Of a stretch of 5,636 nt of DNA, positions 1-5,306 are shown one piece after another. The stretch spans positions 1-5,636 of the forward strand of contig JASHTZ010000464.1 of the NCBI GenBank assembly GCA_030040295.1. The letters run 5' to 3'. Within the stretch, counting starts at the first letter, position 1. Each line of letters starts with the position of its first letter. A program made the translations under genes and the position numbers. A model generated the notes under the pieces. That model did not search any database, was not told where the DNA came from, and worked only from the letters and a program-made list of their open reading frames with translations. This DNA is from Terriglobia bacterium (GTDB lineage Bacteria > Acidobacteriota > Terriglobia > UBA7540).

Positions 1-220
1 CCGCGGCTAGGCCCAGCGTGACGGCCGGATTGATGTGAGCGCCGCTGATCCTGCCCACGACGTATACGGGAATCGCCACCGCCAGCGCCCACCCCGTCGT
101 AATCACGATCCAGCCGGAGTTCTGGGCTTTCGATTTGGTCAGCACCACGGCTGCAACCACTCCATCTCCCAGAACGATCAAAAGCATGGTCCCCACCAGT
201 TCCGCCACAAACGTGTTCAT
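1..220 (-). CDS. glpF: Aquaglyceroporin, GlpF-type MIP channel (partial, 3' end outside window)
   Basis: This is the N-terminal 73 codons of a major intrinsic protein (MIP/aquaporin) channel, an inner-membrane pore for passive movement of glycerol and related small neutral solutes or water. The start is ATG at 220, preceded by AAGGAGG with a 6-nt gap. Helix 1 covers about residues 4-27 (GTMLLIVLGDGVVAAVVL). It is followed by a short loop (TKSKAQNSGW) and helix 2 at about 37-55. The first half-helix carries the diagnostic motif SGAHINPAVT at residues 59-68, with NPA at 64-66. The loop and the WIVITTGWALAVAIPVYVVG segment resemble glycerol-facilitator members more than AqpZ, but the selectivity-filter residues and the second NPA lie beyond the edge. 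Family assignment is secure; glycerol rather than water specificity is inferred. No glpK or glpD is visible nearby. The 114-bp gap from the Uma2 gene and its own signals suggest separate expression. Confidence 0.92.
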   Translation of the reverse strand, partial: MNTFVAELVGTMLLIVLGDGVVAAVVLTKSKAQNSGWIVITTGWALAVAIPVYVVGRISGAHINPAVTLGLAA

Positions 221-226
221 CCGCCC

Positions 227-233
227 CCTCCTT
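227..233 (-). promoter_or_regulatory. Strong ribosome binding site of glpF
   Basis: On the minus strand AAGGAGG (233-227) lies 6 nt before the ATG at 220. It is a near-perfect anti-SD match and fixes the glpF start. It contrasts with the Uma2 gene just upstream, which has no recognisable Shine-Dalgarno. Confidence 0.85.
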
Positions 234-265
234 TTGTGTCTTGTTGCGGCCTTAAGATGGGCAAG

Positions 266-271
266 AGTATA
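266..271 (-). promoter_or_regulatory. Candidate -10 element for glpF
   Basis: TATACT (271-266, minus strand) lies in the 114-bp gap between the Uma2 stop and glpF. A start about 7 nt downstream would give a leader of roughly 39 nt containing the strong SD. I see no convincing -35 hexamer at 16-18 nt spacing, so this is only a plausible site. No convincing intrinsic terminator for the Uma2 gene was seen in the same gap, so read-through is also possible. Confidence 0.3.
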
Positions 272-334
272 GTCCGGCAAGAGAGAATTTGCTTGGGGAA
301 AAAGGCTGGAATGAGAATCCGTGTGTGCCCGAAA

Positions 335-880
335 TCAAGGACGTAAAATATCGTCCGCGGGCAGAGCAAACCCGGGGAGCAGGGGCGTTTCAATGACCTC
401 ACCCCTCGTGCGCTTAGCCGCCAACTCGTAGCCCGTCTCGGTCAGCCGATTAACTTCAACCACCTGCTTCGCCGGATCGACGATCCAGTACTCCCCCACA
501 CCGTATCGCGCATAGGCTTTCAATTTGAGCACACGGTCGCGGCCTTCGGTCGCGGGCGACAGAATCTCAACCACCAGGTCCGGTGCGCCGCGAACCCAAT
601 CCTGAAGGAATTCGCGATGCTCGTTCAGCACAAAAAGCAAATCGGGCTCAAGCACATCGTGTTCGCTGAATATGACATCGAGAGGAGCAAACCGAACTTC
701 GCCGAGTGGATGGGTTTCAAGAAACTTGCAGAAAGCAAATGTCAGGTTCAGCAGGATTTTCTGATGGTAATTCAGAGGAGAAGGTGTCACGTAAAGGTCT
801 CCATCCAGAATCTCGCGCCGCTTGCCGTCATCAGGCATGGTCAGAAGATCGGCGTGCGTGTATTTCAGGTTGGCGATCAT
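335..880 (-). CDS. Uma2 family putative restriction endonuclease (PF05685/DUF820)
   Basis: This 181-residue protein has the usual length of the stand-alone Uma2 family, which has a PD-(D/E)XK-like fold and is often present in many copies in Cyanobacteria, Chloroflexi and Acidobacteria. Visible family motifs, in order, are the N-terminal YTHADLLTMPDDGKRREILDGDLY-type block (about 7-30, acidic E23), VLEPDLLFV with D80, PDLVVEILSP (101-109) with E105, then K119/K121 and YGVGEYWIVDP at 126-136. D80, E105 and a lysine near 119 fit the presumed D-ExK metal site, so the gene looks intact. The ATG at 880 gives the standard family N-terminus. No SD precedes it, but an extended -10 sits so close that the transcript should start at or next to the A of ATG. 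It lies between ftsH and glpF, 84 bp after the ftsH stop, with no partner methyltransferase or antitoxin in view. The biological role and target of the family are largely unknown, so nuclease function is inferred from homology. Confidence 0.92.
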   Translation of the reverse strand: MIANLKYTHADLLTMPDDGKRREILDGDLYVTPSPLNYHQKILLNLTFAFCKFLETHPLGEVRFAPLDVIFSEHDVLEPDLLFVLNEHREFLQDWVRGAPDLVVEILSPATEGRDRVLKLKAYARYGVGEYWIVDPAKQVVEVNRLTETGYELAAKRTRGEVIETPLLPGFALPADDILRP

Positions 881-886
881 GGAAGG

Positions 887-895
887 ATTATAACA
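887..895 (-). promoter_or_regulatory. Extended -10 promoter of the Uma2 gene, predicts leaderless mRNA
   Basis: The minus strand reads TGTTATAAT (895-887), a perfect TGnTATAAT extended -10. With the last T of the hexamer at -7, +1 falls on position 880, the A of the ATG. There is no good TTGACA match at standard spacing (GGTTTC at 17 nt), which is tolerated in extended -10 promoters. No Shine-Dalgarno exists between the element and the start, which fits leaderless translation. Confidence 0.6.
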
Positions 896-928
896 TTACA
901 GCGAGGACGGAAACCCGCAGTCCTGCCG

Positions 929-951
929 AATTTCCGGTTTCCAATTTCCGG
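929..951. repeat. Short 14-bp-period direct repeat downstream of ftsH
   Basis: AATTTCCGG occurs at 929-937 and again at 943-951, separated by TTTCC. It lies in the 84-bp gap between the ftsH stop and the Uma2 promoter. There is no T-tract, so it is not an intrinsic terminator. Its function is unknown and it may be a degenerate intergenic repeat. Confidence 0.45.
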
Positions 952-964
952 ATTCGAAGTTCGC

Positions 965-2875
965 TCACGCCGGCTGGGGGCGCTCGCGTGGCGGGAGGCC
1001 GGAAGGCGGCGAGGGCTGCGGTTTAAGCACCTGCACCGTTTCCGAAGGCGGCAGAGGCGGCTTGGGGCGGACGAGTTCAGGCAAGGGTTTGCCTTCAATC
1101 AGCAGTTTCACTTCGCTGGCGTCCAACACCTCGCGCACCAGGAGAGCTTCCGCAATGCGCACCAGAATTTCACGGTTGGTGGTAAGGGCTTCGTGCGCGC
1201 GGGCGTAACCGGTGCTCACGAACTTCTTCACTTCCTGGTCAATCTTAATGGCAGTGTCTTCGCTGAAGTCGCGTTGCGTGGCCAGGTCGCGCCCCAGGAA
1301 GATTTCCTGTTGGTTCTTGCCGAATGCCAGCGGCCCAAGGTCCGACATGCCCCACTCGCAAACCATGCGGCGGGCGATTCCGGTGGCCTGCTCAATGTCG
1401 TTGCCGGCGCCGGTGGTGATGTGATTCAGGAAAATCTCTTCCGCCGCCCGGCCGCCCATCATAATGGCGAGTTGTGATTCAAGGTAATCGCGCGTGTAGG
1501 TGTGCTTGTCATCGAGCGGCAATTGCATGGTGACGCCCAAAGCCATTCCGCGCGGAATGATGGTGACCTTGTGCAGCGGGTCGGCGTGGGGAACCAGAGA
1601 GGCCACCAGCGCGTGCCCGGCCTCGTGATATGCCGTGTTGAGCTTTTCCTCGTCGGACAAAATCATGGACTTGCGTTCGGCACCCATGAGCACTTTGTCC
1701 TTGGAGGTTTCGAAATCATGCATCATCACGGTTTTGCGATTCTGGCGGGCGGCGAGCAATGCCCCTTCGTTAATCAAATTCGCAAGATCCGCGCCGGAAA
1801 AGCCCGGTGTCCCGCGCGCCAGCACGGAAATCTCCACATCCTCGGCCAGCGGAATCTTCTTGGTATGAACCTTCAGGATGGCTTCCCGCCCGCCCACGTC
1901 CGGCCGCGGCACCACCACGCGGCGGTCGAAGCGCCCGGGGCGCAGAAGCGCTGGGTCAAGCACGTCAGGCCGGTTGGTAGCGGCAATCAGGATGACGCCT
2001 TCGTTCGATTCGAAGCCGTCCATTTCCACCAGCAATTGATTGAGCGTCTGCTCGCGCTCGTCGTGTCCGCCGCCCAGGCCCGCGCCACGATGCCGGCCAA
2101 CAGCGTCAATTTCATCGATGAAGATAATGCACGGTGCATTCTTCTTCCCCTGCTCGAAAAGATCGCGCACACGCGAAGCACCCACGCCCACAAACATCTC
2201 CACAAAATCCGAGCCGGAAATAGAAAAGAAAGGCACATTGGCCTCGCCGGCGATGGCGCGCGCCAGCAAAGTCTTGCCCGTACCCGGCGGGCCCACCAGC
2301 AGCACGCCCTTGGGAATGCGCCCACCCAACTTTTGAAATTTCTGCGGCTCGCGCAGAAATTCAATAATCTCCTGCAACTCTTCCTTGGCTTCCTCCACTC
2401 CCGCCACGTCCTTAAAAGTCACCTTTTTCTGCTGGGTGGAAAGCAACCGGGCACGGCTTTTCCCGAACGACAAGGCCTTGTTCCCTCCCGACTGCATTTG
2501 CCGCATGATGAAAATCCAGATCGCCAAAATCAGGATCAGAGGAAGTCCGTTGGCAAGCCAAGTCATCCAGGACGACCCCGAGCTGTCCTTAATCGTGGTG
2601 TTGACATTCTTGTCTTCGAGTTCTTTGTAAAGGTCGGGATAATTCGTGGGAACAGTGCTGCTAAAGTGGGCATTATCCTTCTTGAATGTGCCCTGCACGT
2701 CGCTGCCGTTTATGGTCACATCGCGGACGTTGTCCTTCGAAACTTCCGCCATGAACTGGGTGAAAGTCAGGGGCTGCACTTTATCACCCGTACTCGATTT
2801 CACTACTGCCCAAATTAGCAGAGCGGTAACCGCCATCACGACCCAAAAAATGATGTTCTTCACAGCCGAGTTCAC
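965..2875 (-). CDS. ftsH: ATP-dependent zinc metalloprotease FtsH
   Basis: This 636-residue hexameric inner-membrane AAA+ protease degrades misfolded membrane proteins and short-lived regulators. Counting from the GTG at 2875, it has TM1 at about 7-25, a periplasmic domain at about 26-105 and TM2 at about 107-124. The ATPase domain follows: Walker A GPPGTGKT at 195-202, pore motif FVG at 228-230, Walker B IIFIDEIDAVG at 250-260, and the second region of homology (ATNRPDVLDPALLRPGRFDR) at 299-318 with arginine fingers R312 and R315. The peptidase domain has HEAGH at 417-421 (zinc H417/H421, catalytic E418) and the third zinc ligand D493 in TTGAGNDIEQ. All key residues are intact. The last 40 residues are proline-rich. 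The GTG at 2875 is preferred over the in-frame GTG at 2917 because AGGAGG sits 7 nt before it and because MNSAVKNIIFW is a typical start. It follows the HPRT-like gene after 119 bp, the conserved tilS-hpt-ftsH order. No terminator was seen after the stop. Confidence 0.98.
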   Translation of the reverse strand: MNSAVKNIIFWVVMAVTALLIWAVVKSSTGDKVQPLTFTQFMAEVSKDNVRDVTINGSDVQGTFKKDNAHFSSTVPTNYPDLYKELEDKNVNTTIKDSSGSSWMTWLANGLPLILILAIWIFIMRQMQSGGNKALSFGKSRARLLSTQQKKVTFKDVAGVEEAKEELQEIIEFLREPQKFQKLGGRIPKGVLLVGPPGTGKTLLARAIAGEANVPFFSISGSDFVEMFVGVGASRVRDLFEQGKKNAPCIIFIDEIDAVGRHRGAGLGGGHDEREQTLNQLLVEMDGFESNEGVILIAATNRPDVLDPALLRPGRFDRRVVVPRPDVGGREAILKVHTKKIPLAEDVEISVLARGTPGFSGADLANLINEGALLAARQNRKTVMMHDFETSKDKVLMGAERKSMILSDEEKLNTAYHEAGHALVASLVPHADPLHKVTIIPRGMALGVTMQLPLDDKHTYTRDYLESQLAIMMGGRAAEEIFLNHITTGAGNDIEQATGIARRMVCEWGMSDLGPLAFGKNQQEIFLGRDLATQRDFSEDTAIKIDQEVKKFVSTGYARAHEALTTNREILVRIAEALLVREVLDASEVKLLIEGKPLPELVRPKPPLPPSETVQVLKPQPSPPSGLPPRERPQPA

Positions 2876-2882
2876 GGACCGT

Positions 2883-2888
2883 CCTCCT
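2883..2888 (-). promoter_or_regulatory. Ribosome binding site that decides the ftsH start
   Basis: AGGAGG (2888-2883, minus strand) is 7 nt before the GTG at 2875. The longer in-frame GTG at 2917 has only AGGGG at 3-nt spacing, and it would add 14 low-complexity residues before the expected N-terminus. The shorter start is therefore chosen. Confidence 0.85.
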
Positions 2889-2950
2889 GCTCCCTGGACC
2901 GAGTTGCCGGGGGGCACTGACCCCTACTTGCTTAGATGCTTCCTGACTTC

Positions 2951-2973
2951 CTCTCGCTTCAGGCTCTCGCTTC
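2951..2973. repeat. 10-bp direct repeat in the ftsH upstream region
   Basis: CTCTCGCTTC occurs at 2951-2960 and 2964-2973 (GAAGCGAGAG on the coding strand), with a 13-bp period. It lies between the HPRT-like stop and the ftsH start, about 75-100 bp before the GTG. The spacing is not a clean helical turn. It could be a regulator site or a chance duplication. A small GGGG/CCCC inverted repeat at 2911-2924 lies between it and the SD. Confidence 0.4.
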
Positions 2974-2994
2974 CGGCCGCCCCCATGTCTTCTA

Positions 2995-3573
2995 TTATGC
3001 AACCTTGGCGAGGAAAGGCAAGTTCCGATATTGCTCCCGCACTCCCAGTCCATAGCCGACTATGAATCGCCCGGAAAGTTTGAATCCCGCGTAATCCACT
3101 GGAACATCCGTCTTTCGTTCGTCGGCCTTATCCAGCAGCGTGGCGATGCGCAATGAAGATGGGCGCTTGGCCAGCAGCATGCGGCACAAGTGCTCCAGCG
3201 TAACGCCCGACTGAAGCACGCCCTGCACGATCAATAACTCCTTATCGGCCGCCTCAACCGGGGGTATAAACATAATCTCCCGCATGTGCAGCGTGCCGGC
3301 ATCACTGTCCCGAACCTGCGAGCGGACGAAGGAACAATTCACAGGAATGGTCAGGGCGCGCACCAAATCCGCCATGAAGATGAAGCAGTCCTCCAAAATC
3401 CCCACCACATGCAGGGTTTTGCCGGCGTAATCCTTGCTGATCTGACGGGCCATTTCATGCACCCGTTTGCGAATGTCCTTCTCGCTCACTACGGTCTTGA
3501 GGCGCTCGCCAGCGCCTTTGGCACGAGTCGTTGGATGGGTTTTCTTATGTTTGCTCGCAGGGCGTTTTTTCAT
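2995..3573 (-). CDS. Degenerate hypoxanthine phosphoribosyltransferase-fold protein
   Basis: This 192-residue member of the HPRT branch of the type I PRTase family sits at the conserved hpt position between tilS and ftsH. HPRT normally makes IMP/GMP from hypoxanthine/guanine and PRPP. Family landmarks are clear: VVGILEDCFIFMADLVR at 57-72, LLIVQGVLQSGVTL at 113-126, IATLLDKADERK at 143-154, and DYAGF...GYGLGVREQYRNLP at 160-186. The active site is not conserved. The PRPP loop, normally VEDIIDTGLT, reads VQGVLQSGVT at 116-125, so the two ribose-binding acids become Q117-G118 and the catalytic Asp becomes Q121. The usual KG of the first loop is E61-D62. The metal-binding Asp of YGLD is G177. 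The Ser-Tyr flexible loop is absent. The purine-binding lysine (K149) and F164 region remain. The first 25 residues are Lys/Arg-rich, an extension beyond the core. The ATG at 3573 overlaps the tilS stop by 4 nt (ATGA) and has no clear SD, suggesting translational coupling. I infer a non-catalytic structural or regulatory role; the call as HPRT fold is firm. Confidence 0.88.
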   Translation of the reverse strand: MKKRPASKHKKTHPTTRAKGAGERLKTVVSEKDIRKRVHEMARQISKDYAGKTLHVVGILEDCFIFMADLVRALTIPVNCSFVRSQVRDSDAGTLHMREIMFIPPVEAADKELLIVQGVLQSGVTLEHLCRMLLAKRPSSLRIATLLDKADERKTDVPVDYAGFKLSGRFIVGYGLGVREQYRNLPFLAKVA

Positions 3574-5009
3574 ACCGGCATTTTCCGAGCGGCCAGCGGC
3601 GGCCGCATAGATTCCTCCTCCACGATGAGCACTTGCCGGGCCTGGTCCGTCGCGGCCGCTTCCCTGCCGGGTGGAAATCCCCGCACCCAAACGATTTCGG
3701 CCGCACAGAGCAAAACGGGCCAACTCTTCCGCCGGCCCTCCGGGATCTTCCTCTCGCGAAACAACTCCTTCAGTTTGCGGCGCCCTTGGCTGCCAACAGG
3801 GCAAAAACTATCCCCTGCCCGCCAATTGCGCAGCACCATGTCTCCACGCAGCTTTTGCGGGTCAAGTCCCTCGAGCTTATCTGAATTATACCCCTTGCCG
3901 GCGTCCTGGCGACTAAGAATTTTGAAATGGAAGGTGCAATCCAACTCACGTACCAACGTCTCACCTGGAATGGTCACGGGGATGGAAAACTCATCTTGGG
4001 CAGGCTCTTCACCCGGCGCCGACACCACCAGCCAGGAAAATTCCTTGCGAACCAGCGTGCCGCCGGGCAGGGTTTGGACCTTGCCGCTCTGTGCCTCGGC
4101 TGCGAAGTGCCGCAAAGCCTCGATGTGCGCATGGGTCAGTCCGTGCAATGAGCCATGAACTGCCGTCAGCATCTGCCGCAATACCCGGCGTGCCAGTGCG
4201 GGCGGAAATTCCAGCAGAGCCCGAACGGGAATGCGCTCCTCCCTGCCTTCCCGCAGGCGCCAGGGATGTGCCCGCTCGCGGGCCAGGCGTTCGAGGCAGG
4301 CCTCATCATCGCGCGCGCGCTCCGCAAACTGGTTGAGCAGCGGGACGATTTCCGGGTTGTATTCCTTCGCCAGCAGGGGCAGCAGCTCCGCGCGAACTTT
4401 ATTCCGCCGCAGACGGACGTTGAGGTTCGAAGAATCCACCCGATACGCGAGCCCGCGCGCGGTAATTTCCTGCATCACCTCGTCGCGCGTGAGGCTCAGG
4501 AAAGGACGGACGACCTTGCCCTCGAGCACCGGATAGATCCCACCCAGGCCGCGCGTTCCCGTTCCGCGCAAAAAGCGCATCAGCACCGTCTCCGCCTGGT
4601 CGTTGGCCGTGTGCGCGGTGGCAACGCAATCCAGCCGGCCCTGGTCAACCAGCGAAAAGAAGTAGCGGTAACGCAAGTCACGCGCCACCGCCTCGAGATT
4701 CGCGCGGCGCCCGCGCGCCTCGCGGCCCACATCAGCTTCGCTCCGCAGGCAATCCACGCCAAGCGATTCCGCCATGCCGCGCACCAGGGCTTCATCACCT
4801 TCGGATTCCGCGCCCCGCAGGCGATGGTTGAAGTGTACCACCGCCAGCTTGAACCCCAGCTCGCGCGCCAGCGCTTCCATAAAGTGTAGGAGCAACACCG
4901 AATCCGGACCGCCCGACACCGCTACCCCCACGCGCTGCCCGGCGCGAAAGAACCCGCGGCGCCGCACTTCCTGCGACCAACGCGTGTATAAATCAGGCCG
5001 TCGATGCAT
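3570..5009 (-). CDS. tilS: tRNA(Ile)-lysidine synthetase TilS
   Basis: This 479-residue cytosolic enzyme uses ATP to attach lysine to C34 of the CAU-anticodon tRNA-Ile. The change switches its decoding from AUG to AUA and its charging from Met to Ile, and it is essential in most bacteria. The PP-loop ATPase domain has SGGPDS at 32-37, HFNHRLRG at 59-66, TAHTANDQAET at 131-141 followed by the FLRGTGTRGLGGI block, RPFL...TRDEV at 168-178, and the DSSN...RRNKVRAELLPLL block at 192-213. A linker leads to the C-terminal tRNA-binding domain. There, RNWRAGD at 394-400, PVG at 404-406, RRKLKELFRERKIPEGRR at 410-427 and IVWVRG at 439-444 are typical. The full-length form is intact. The ATG at 5009 puts SGGPDS at the usual distance from the N-terminus. 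The SD is weak and a candidate extended -10 lies 22-30 nt upstream. The stop at 3570 overlaps the ATG of the HPRT-like gene, making tilS the first gene of a tilS-HPRT-ftsH unit. Confidence 0.97.
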   Translation of the reverse strand: MHRRPDLYTRWSQEVRRRGFFRAGQRVGVAVSGGPDSVLLLHFMEALARELGFKLAVVHFNHRLRGAESEGDEALVRGMAESLGVDCLRSEADVGREARGRRANLEAVARDLRYRYFFSLVDQGRLDCVATAHTANDQAETVLMRFLRGTGTRGLGGIYPVLEGKVVRPFLSLTRDEVMQEITARGLAYRVDSSNLNVRLRRNKVRAELLPLLAKEYNPEIVPLLNQFAERARDDEACLERLARERAHPWRLREGREERIPVRALLEFPPALARRVLRQMLTAVHGSLHGLTHAHIEALRHFAAEAQSGKVQTLPGGTLVRKEFSWLVVSAPGEEPAQDEFSIPVTIPGETLVRELDCTFHFKILSRQDAGKGYNSDKLEGLDPQKLRGDMVLRNWRAGDSFCPVGSQGRRKLKELFRERKIPEGRRKSWPVLLCAAEIVWVRGFPPGREAAATDQARQVLIVEEESMRPPLAARKMPV

Positions 5010-5030
5010 CGGTGATTACCATCCGGAACG

Positions 5031-5039
5031 ATTGTAGCA
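5031..5039 (-). promoter_or_regulatory. Candidate extended -10 promoter of the tilS operon
   Basis: The minus strand reads TGCTACAAT (5039-5031), a TGnTATAAT-type element with one mismatch in the hexamer. +1 would fall near 5024, giving a leader of about 15 nt with only a weak GGATGG for ribosome binding. No -35 match is visible at 17 nt (CGCCCG). The octamer GCTACAAT also occurs at the left edge of the REP-like doublet (5134-5127), so the element could be repeat-derived. Confidence 0.4.
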
Positions 5040-5055
5040 CCGCGTCGCGCCGGCG

Positions 5056-5089
5056 GGCGCAGAGACGGACCTCGAGTCCGGCGCAGAGA
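5056..5089. repeat. 10-bp direct repeat flanking a small hairpin upstream of tilS
   Basis: GGCGCAGAGA occurs at 5056-5065 and 5080-5089 (24-bp period). Between the copies lies the inverted repeat CGGAC(5066-5070)/GTCCG(5076-5080) with loop CTCGA. It falls just upstream of the candidate tilS promoter and may be a remnant of the same intergenic repeat family or an operator-like site. Confidence 0.45.
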
Positions 5090-5109
5090 TGAGTTTCAAT
5101 CTCTACGTC

Positions 5110-5212
5110 TATACAGAGCGACATAAATTGTAGCGGCGCTCTAGGAGTGCCGACCGGCGGTCATAGACCGCCGCTACAGCCAAATACGCAAACACTTATG
5201 TCGTTCCGTATA
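5110..5212. repeat. 103-bp imperfect inverted repeat enclosing the REP-like doublet (MITE-like)
   Basis: TATACAGAGCGACATAA at 5110-5126 matches the reverse complement of TTATGTCGTTCCGTATA at 5196-5212 in 15 of 17 positions. The arms are placed outside the REP-like palindromes, so the whole block is a nested inverted structure of about 103 bp. There is no coding capacity inside. The arrangement resembles a small non-autonomous element, but I see no clear target-site duplication and no transposase in the window. Confidence 0.6.
5129..5178. repeat. Inverted REP-like doublet with GTAG heads (BIME-like)
   Basis: Two units of about 24 nt face each other. Each starts with TGTAGCGGCG (5129-5138 on plus; 5178-5169 on minus), which contains the GTAG tetranucleotide typical of REP elements mobilised by RAYT (REP-associated tyrosine) transposases. 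Each then folds into an 8-bp hairpin with a 3-nt loop. The right unit is CGGCGGTC(5155-5162)/GACCGCCG(5166-5173). The left unit is CGGCGCTC/GAGTGCCG with one G-U pair. The two stems differ by a compensatory G-C to C-G swap. No RAYT gene is in the window. Confidence 0.72.
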
Positions 5213-5242
5213 ACTTTGCACGATGGACCTCCAATTGGGGGA

Positions 5243-5270
5243 CGCAGACTCCTTACCGCAGGAGTCTGCG
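5243..5270. repeat. Perfect 11-bp hairpin
   Basis: CGCAGACTCCT (5243-5253) and AGGAGTCTGCG (5260-5270) are exact reverse complements with a 6-nt loop, TACCGC. No T-tract follows on either strand, so it is not a simple intrinsic terminator. It lacks the GTAG head of the doublet at 5129-5178 and looks like a second palindrome type in the same spacer. Confidence 0.7.
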
Positions 5271-5282
5271 CCAGCCTGCGAT

Positions 5283-5301
5283 CAATCCCCCTTCGGGATT
5301 G
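5283..5301. repeat. 7-bp hairpin
   Basis: CAATCCC (5283-5289) and GGGATTG (5295-5301) pair around the loop CCTTC. It is one of the series of palindromes in this spacer and no function is evident. Confidence 0.5.
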
Positions 5302-5306
5302 GGTGA

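Noticed and set aside
881..964. Intrinsic terminator after ftsH
   Set aside because: Only weak stems (AGGAC/GTCCT with an 11-nt loop) and no T-tract are present.
617..1477. 286-codon plus-strand frame across the Uma2 start and the ftsH 3' end
   Set aside because: It spans two real genes and the spacer between them on the other strand and has no recognisable protein features.
1502..2818. 438-codon open frame on the plus strand opposite ftsH
   Set aside because: It is an antisense shadow of a strongly conserved FtsH coding region; its translation is rich in His, Gln and Arg with no domain signature, and long antisense frames are expected in GC-rich genes.
2876..2917. Longer ftsH form starting at GTG 2917
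   Set aside because: It adds 14 residues of Gly/Pro-rich sequence; the spacing of its AGGGG is too short, and the GTG at 2875 has a strong AGGAGG at 7 nt and the expected N-terminus.
3574..3804. N-terminal extension of the HPRT-like protein to 3804
   Set aside because: The extra 77 codons lie in an alternative frame inside the conserved TilS C-terminal domain; the ATGA overlap start is far more natural.
3286..4889. Long plus-strand frames opposite tilS and the HPRT-like gene
   Set aside because: They are shadows of the minus-strand genes, whose motifs (SGGPDS, HPRT segments) establish the true frame.
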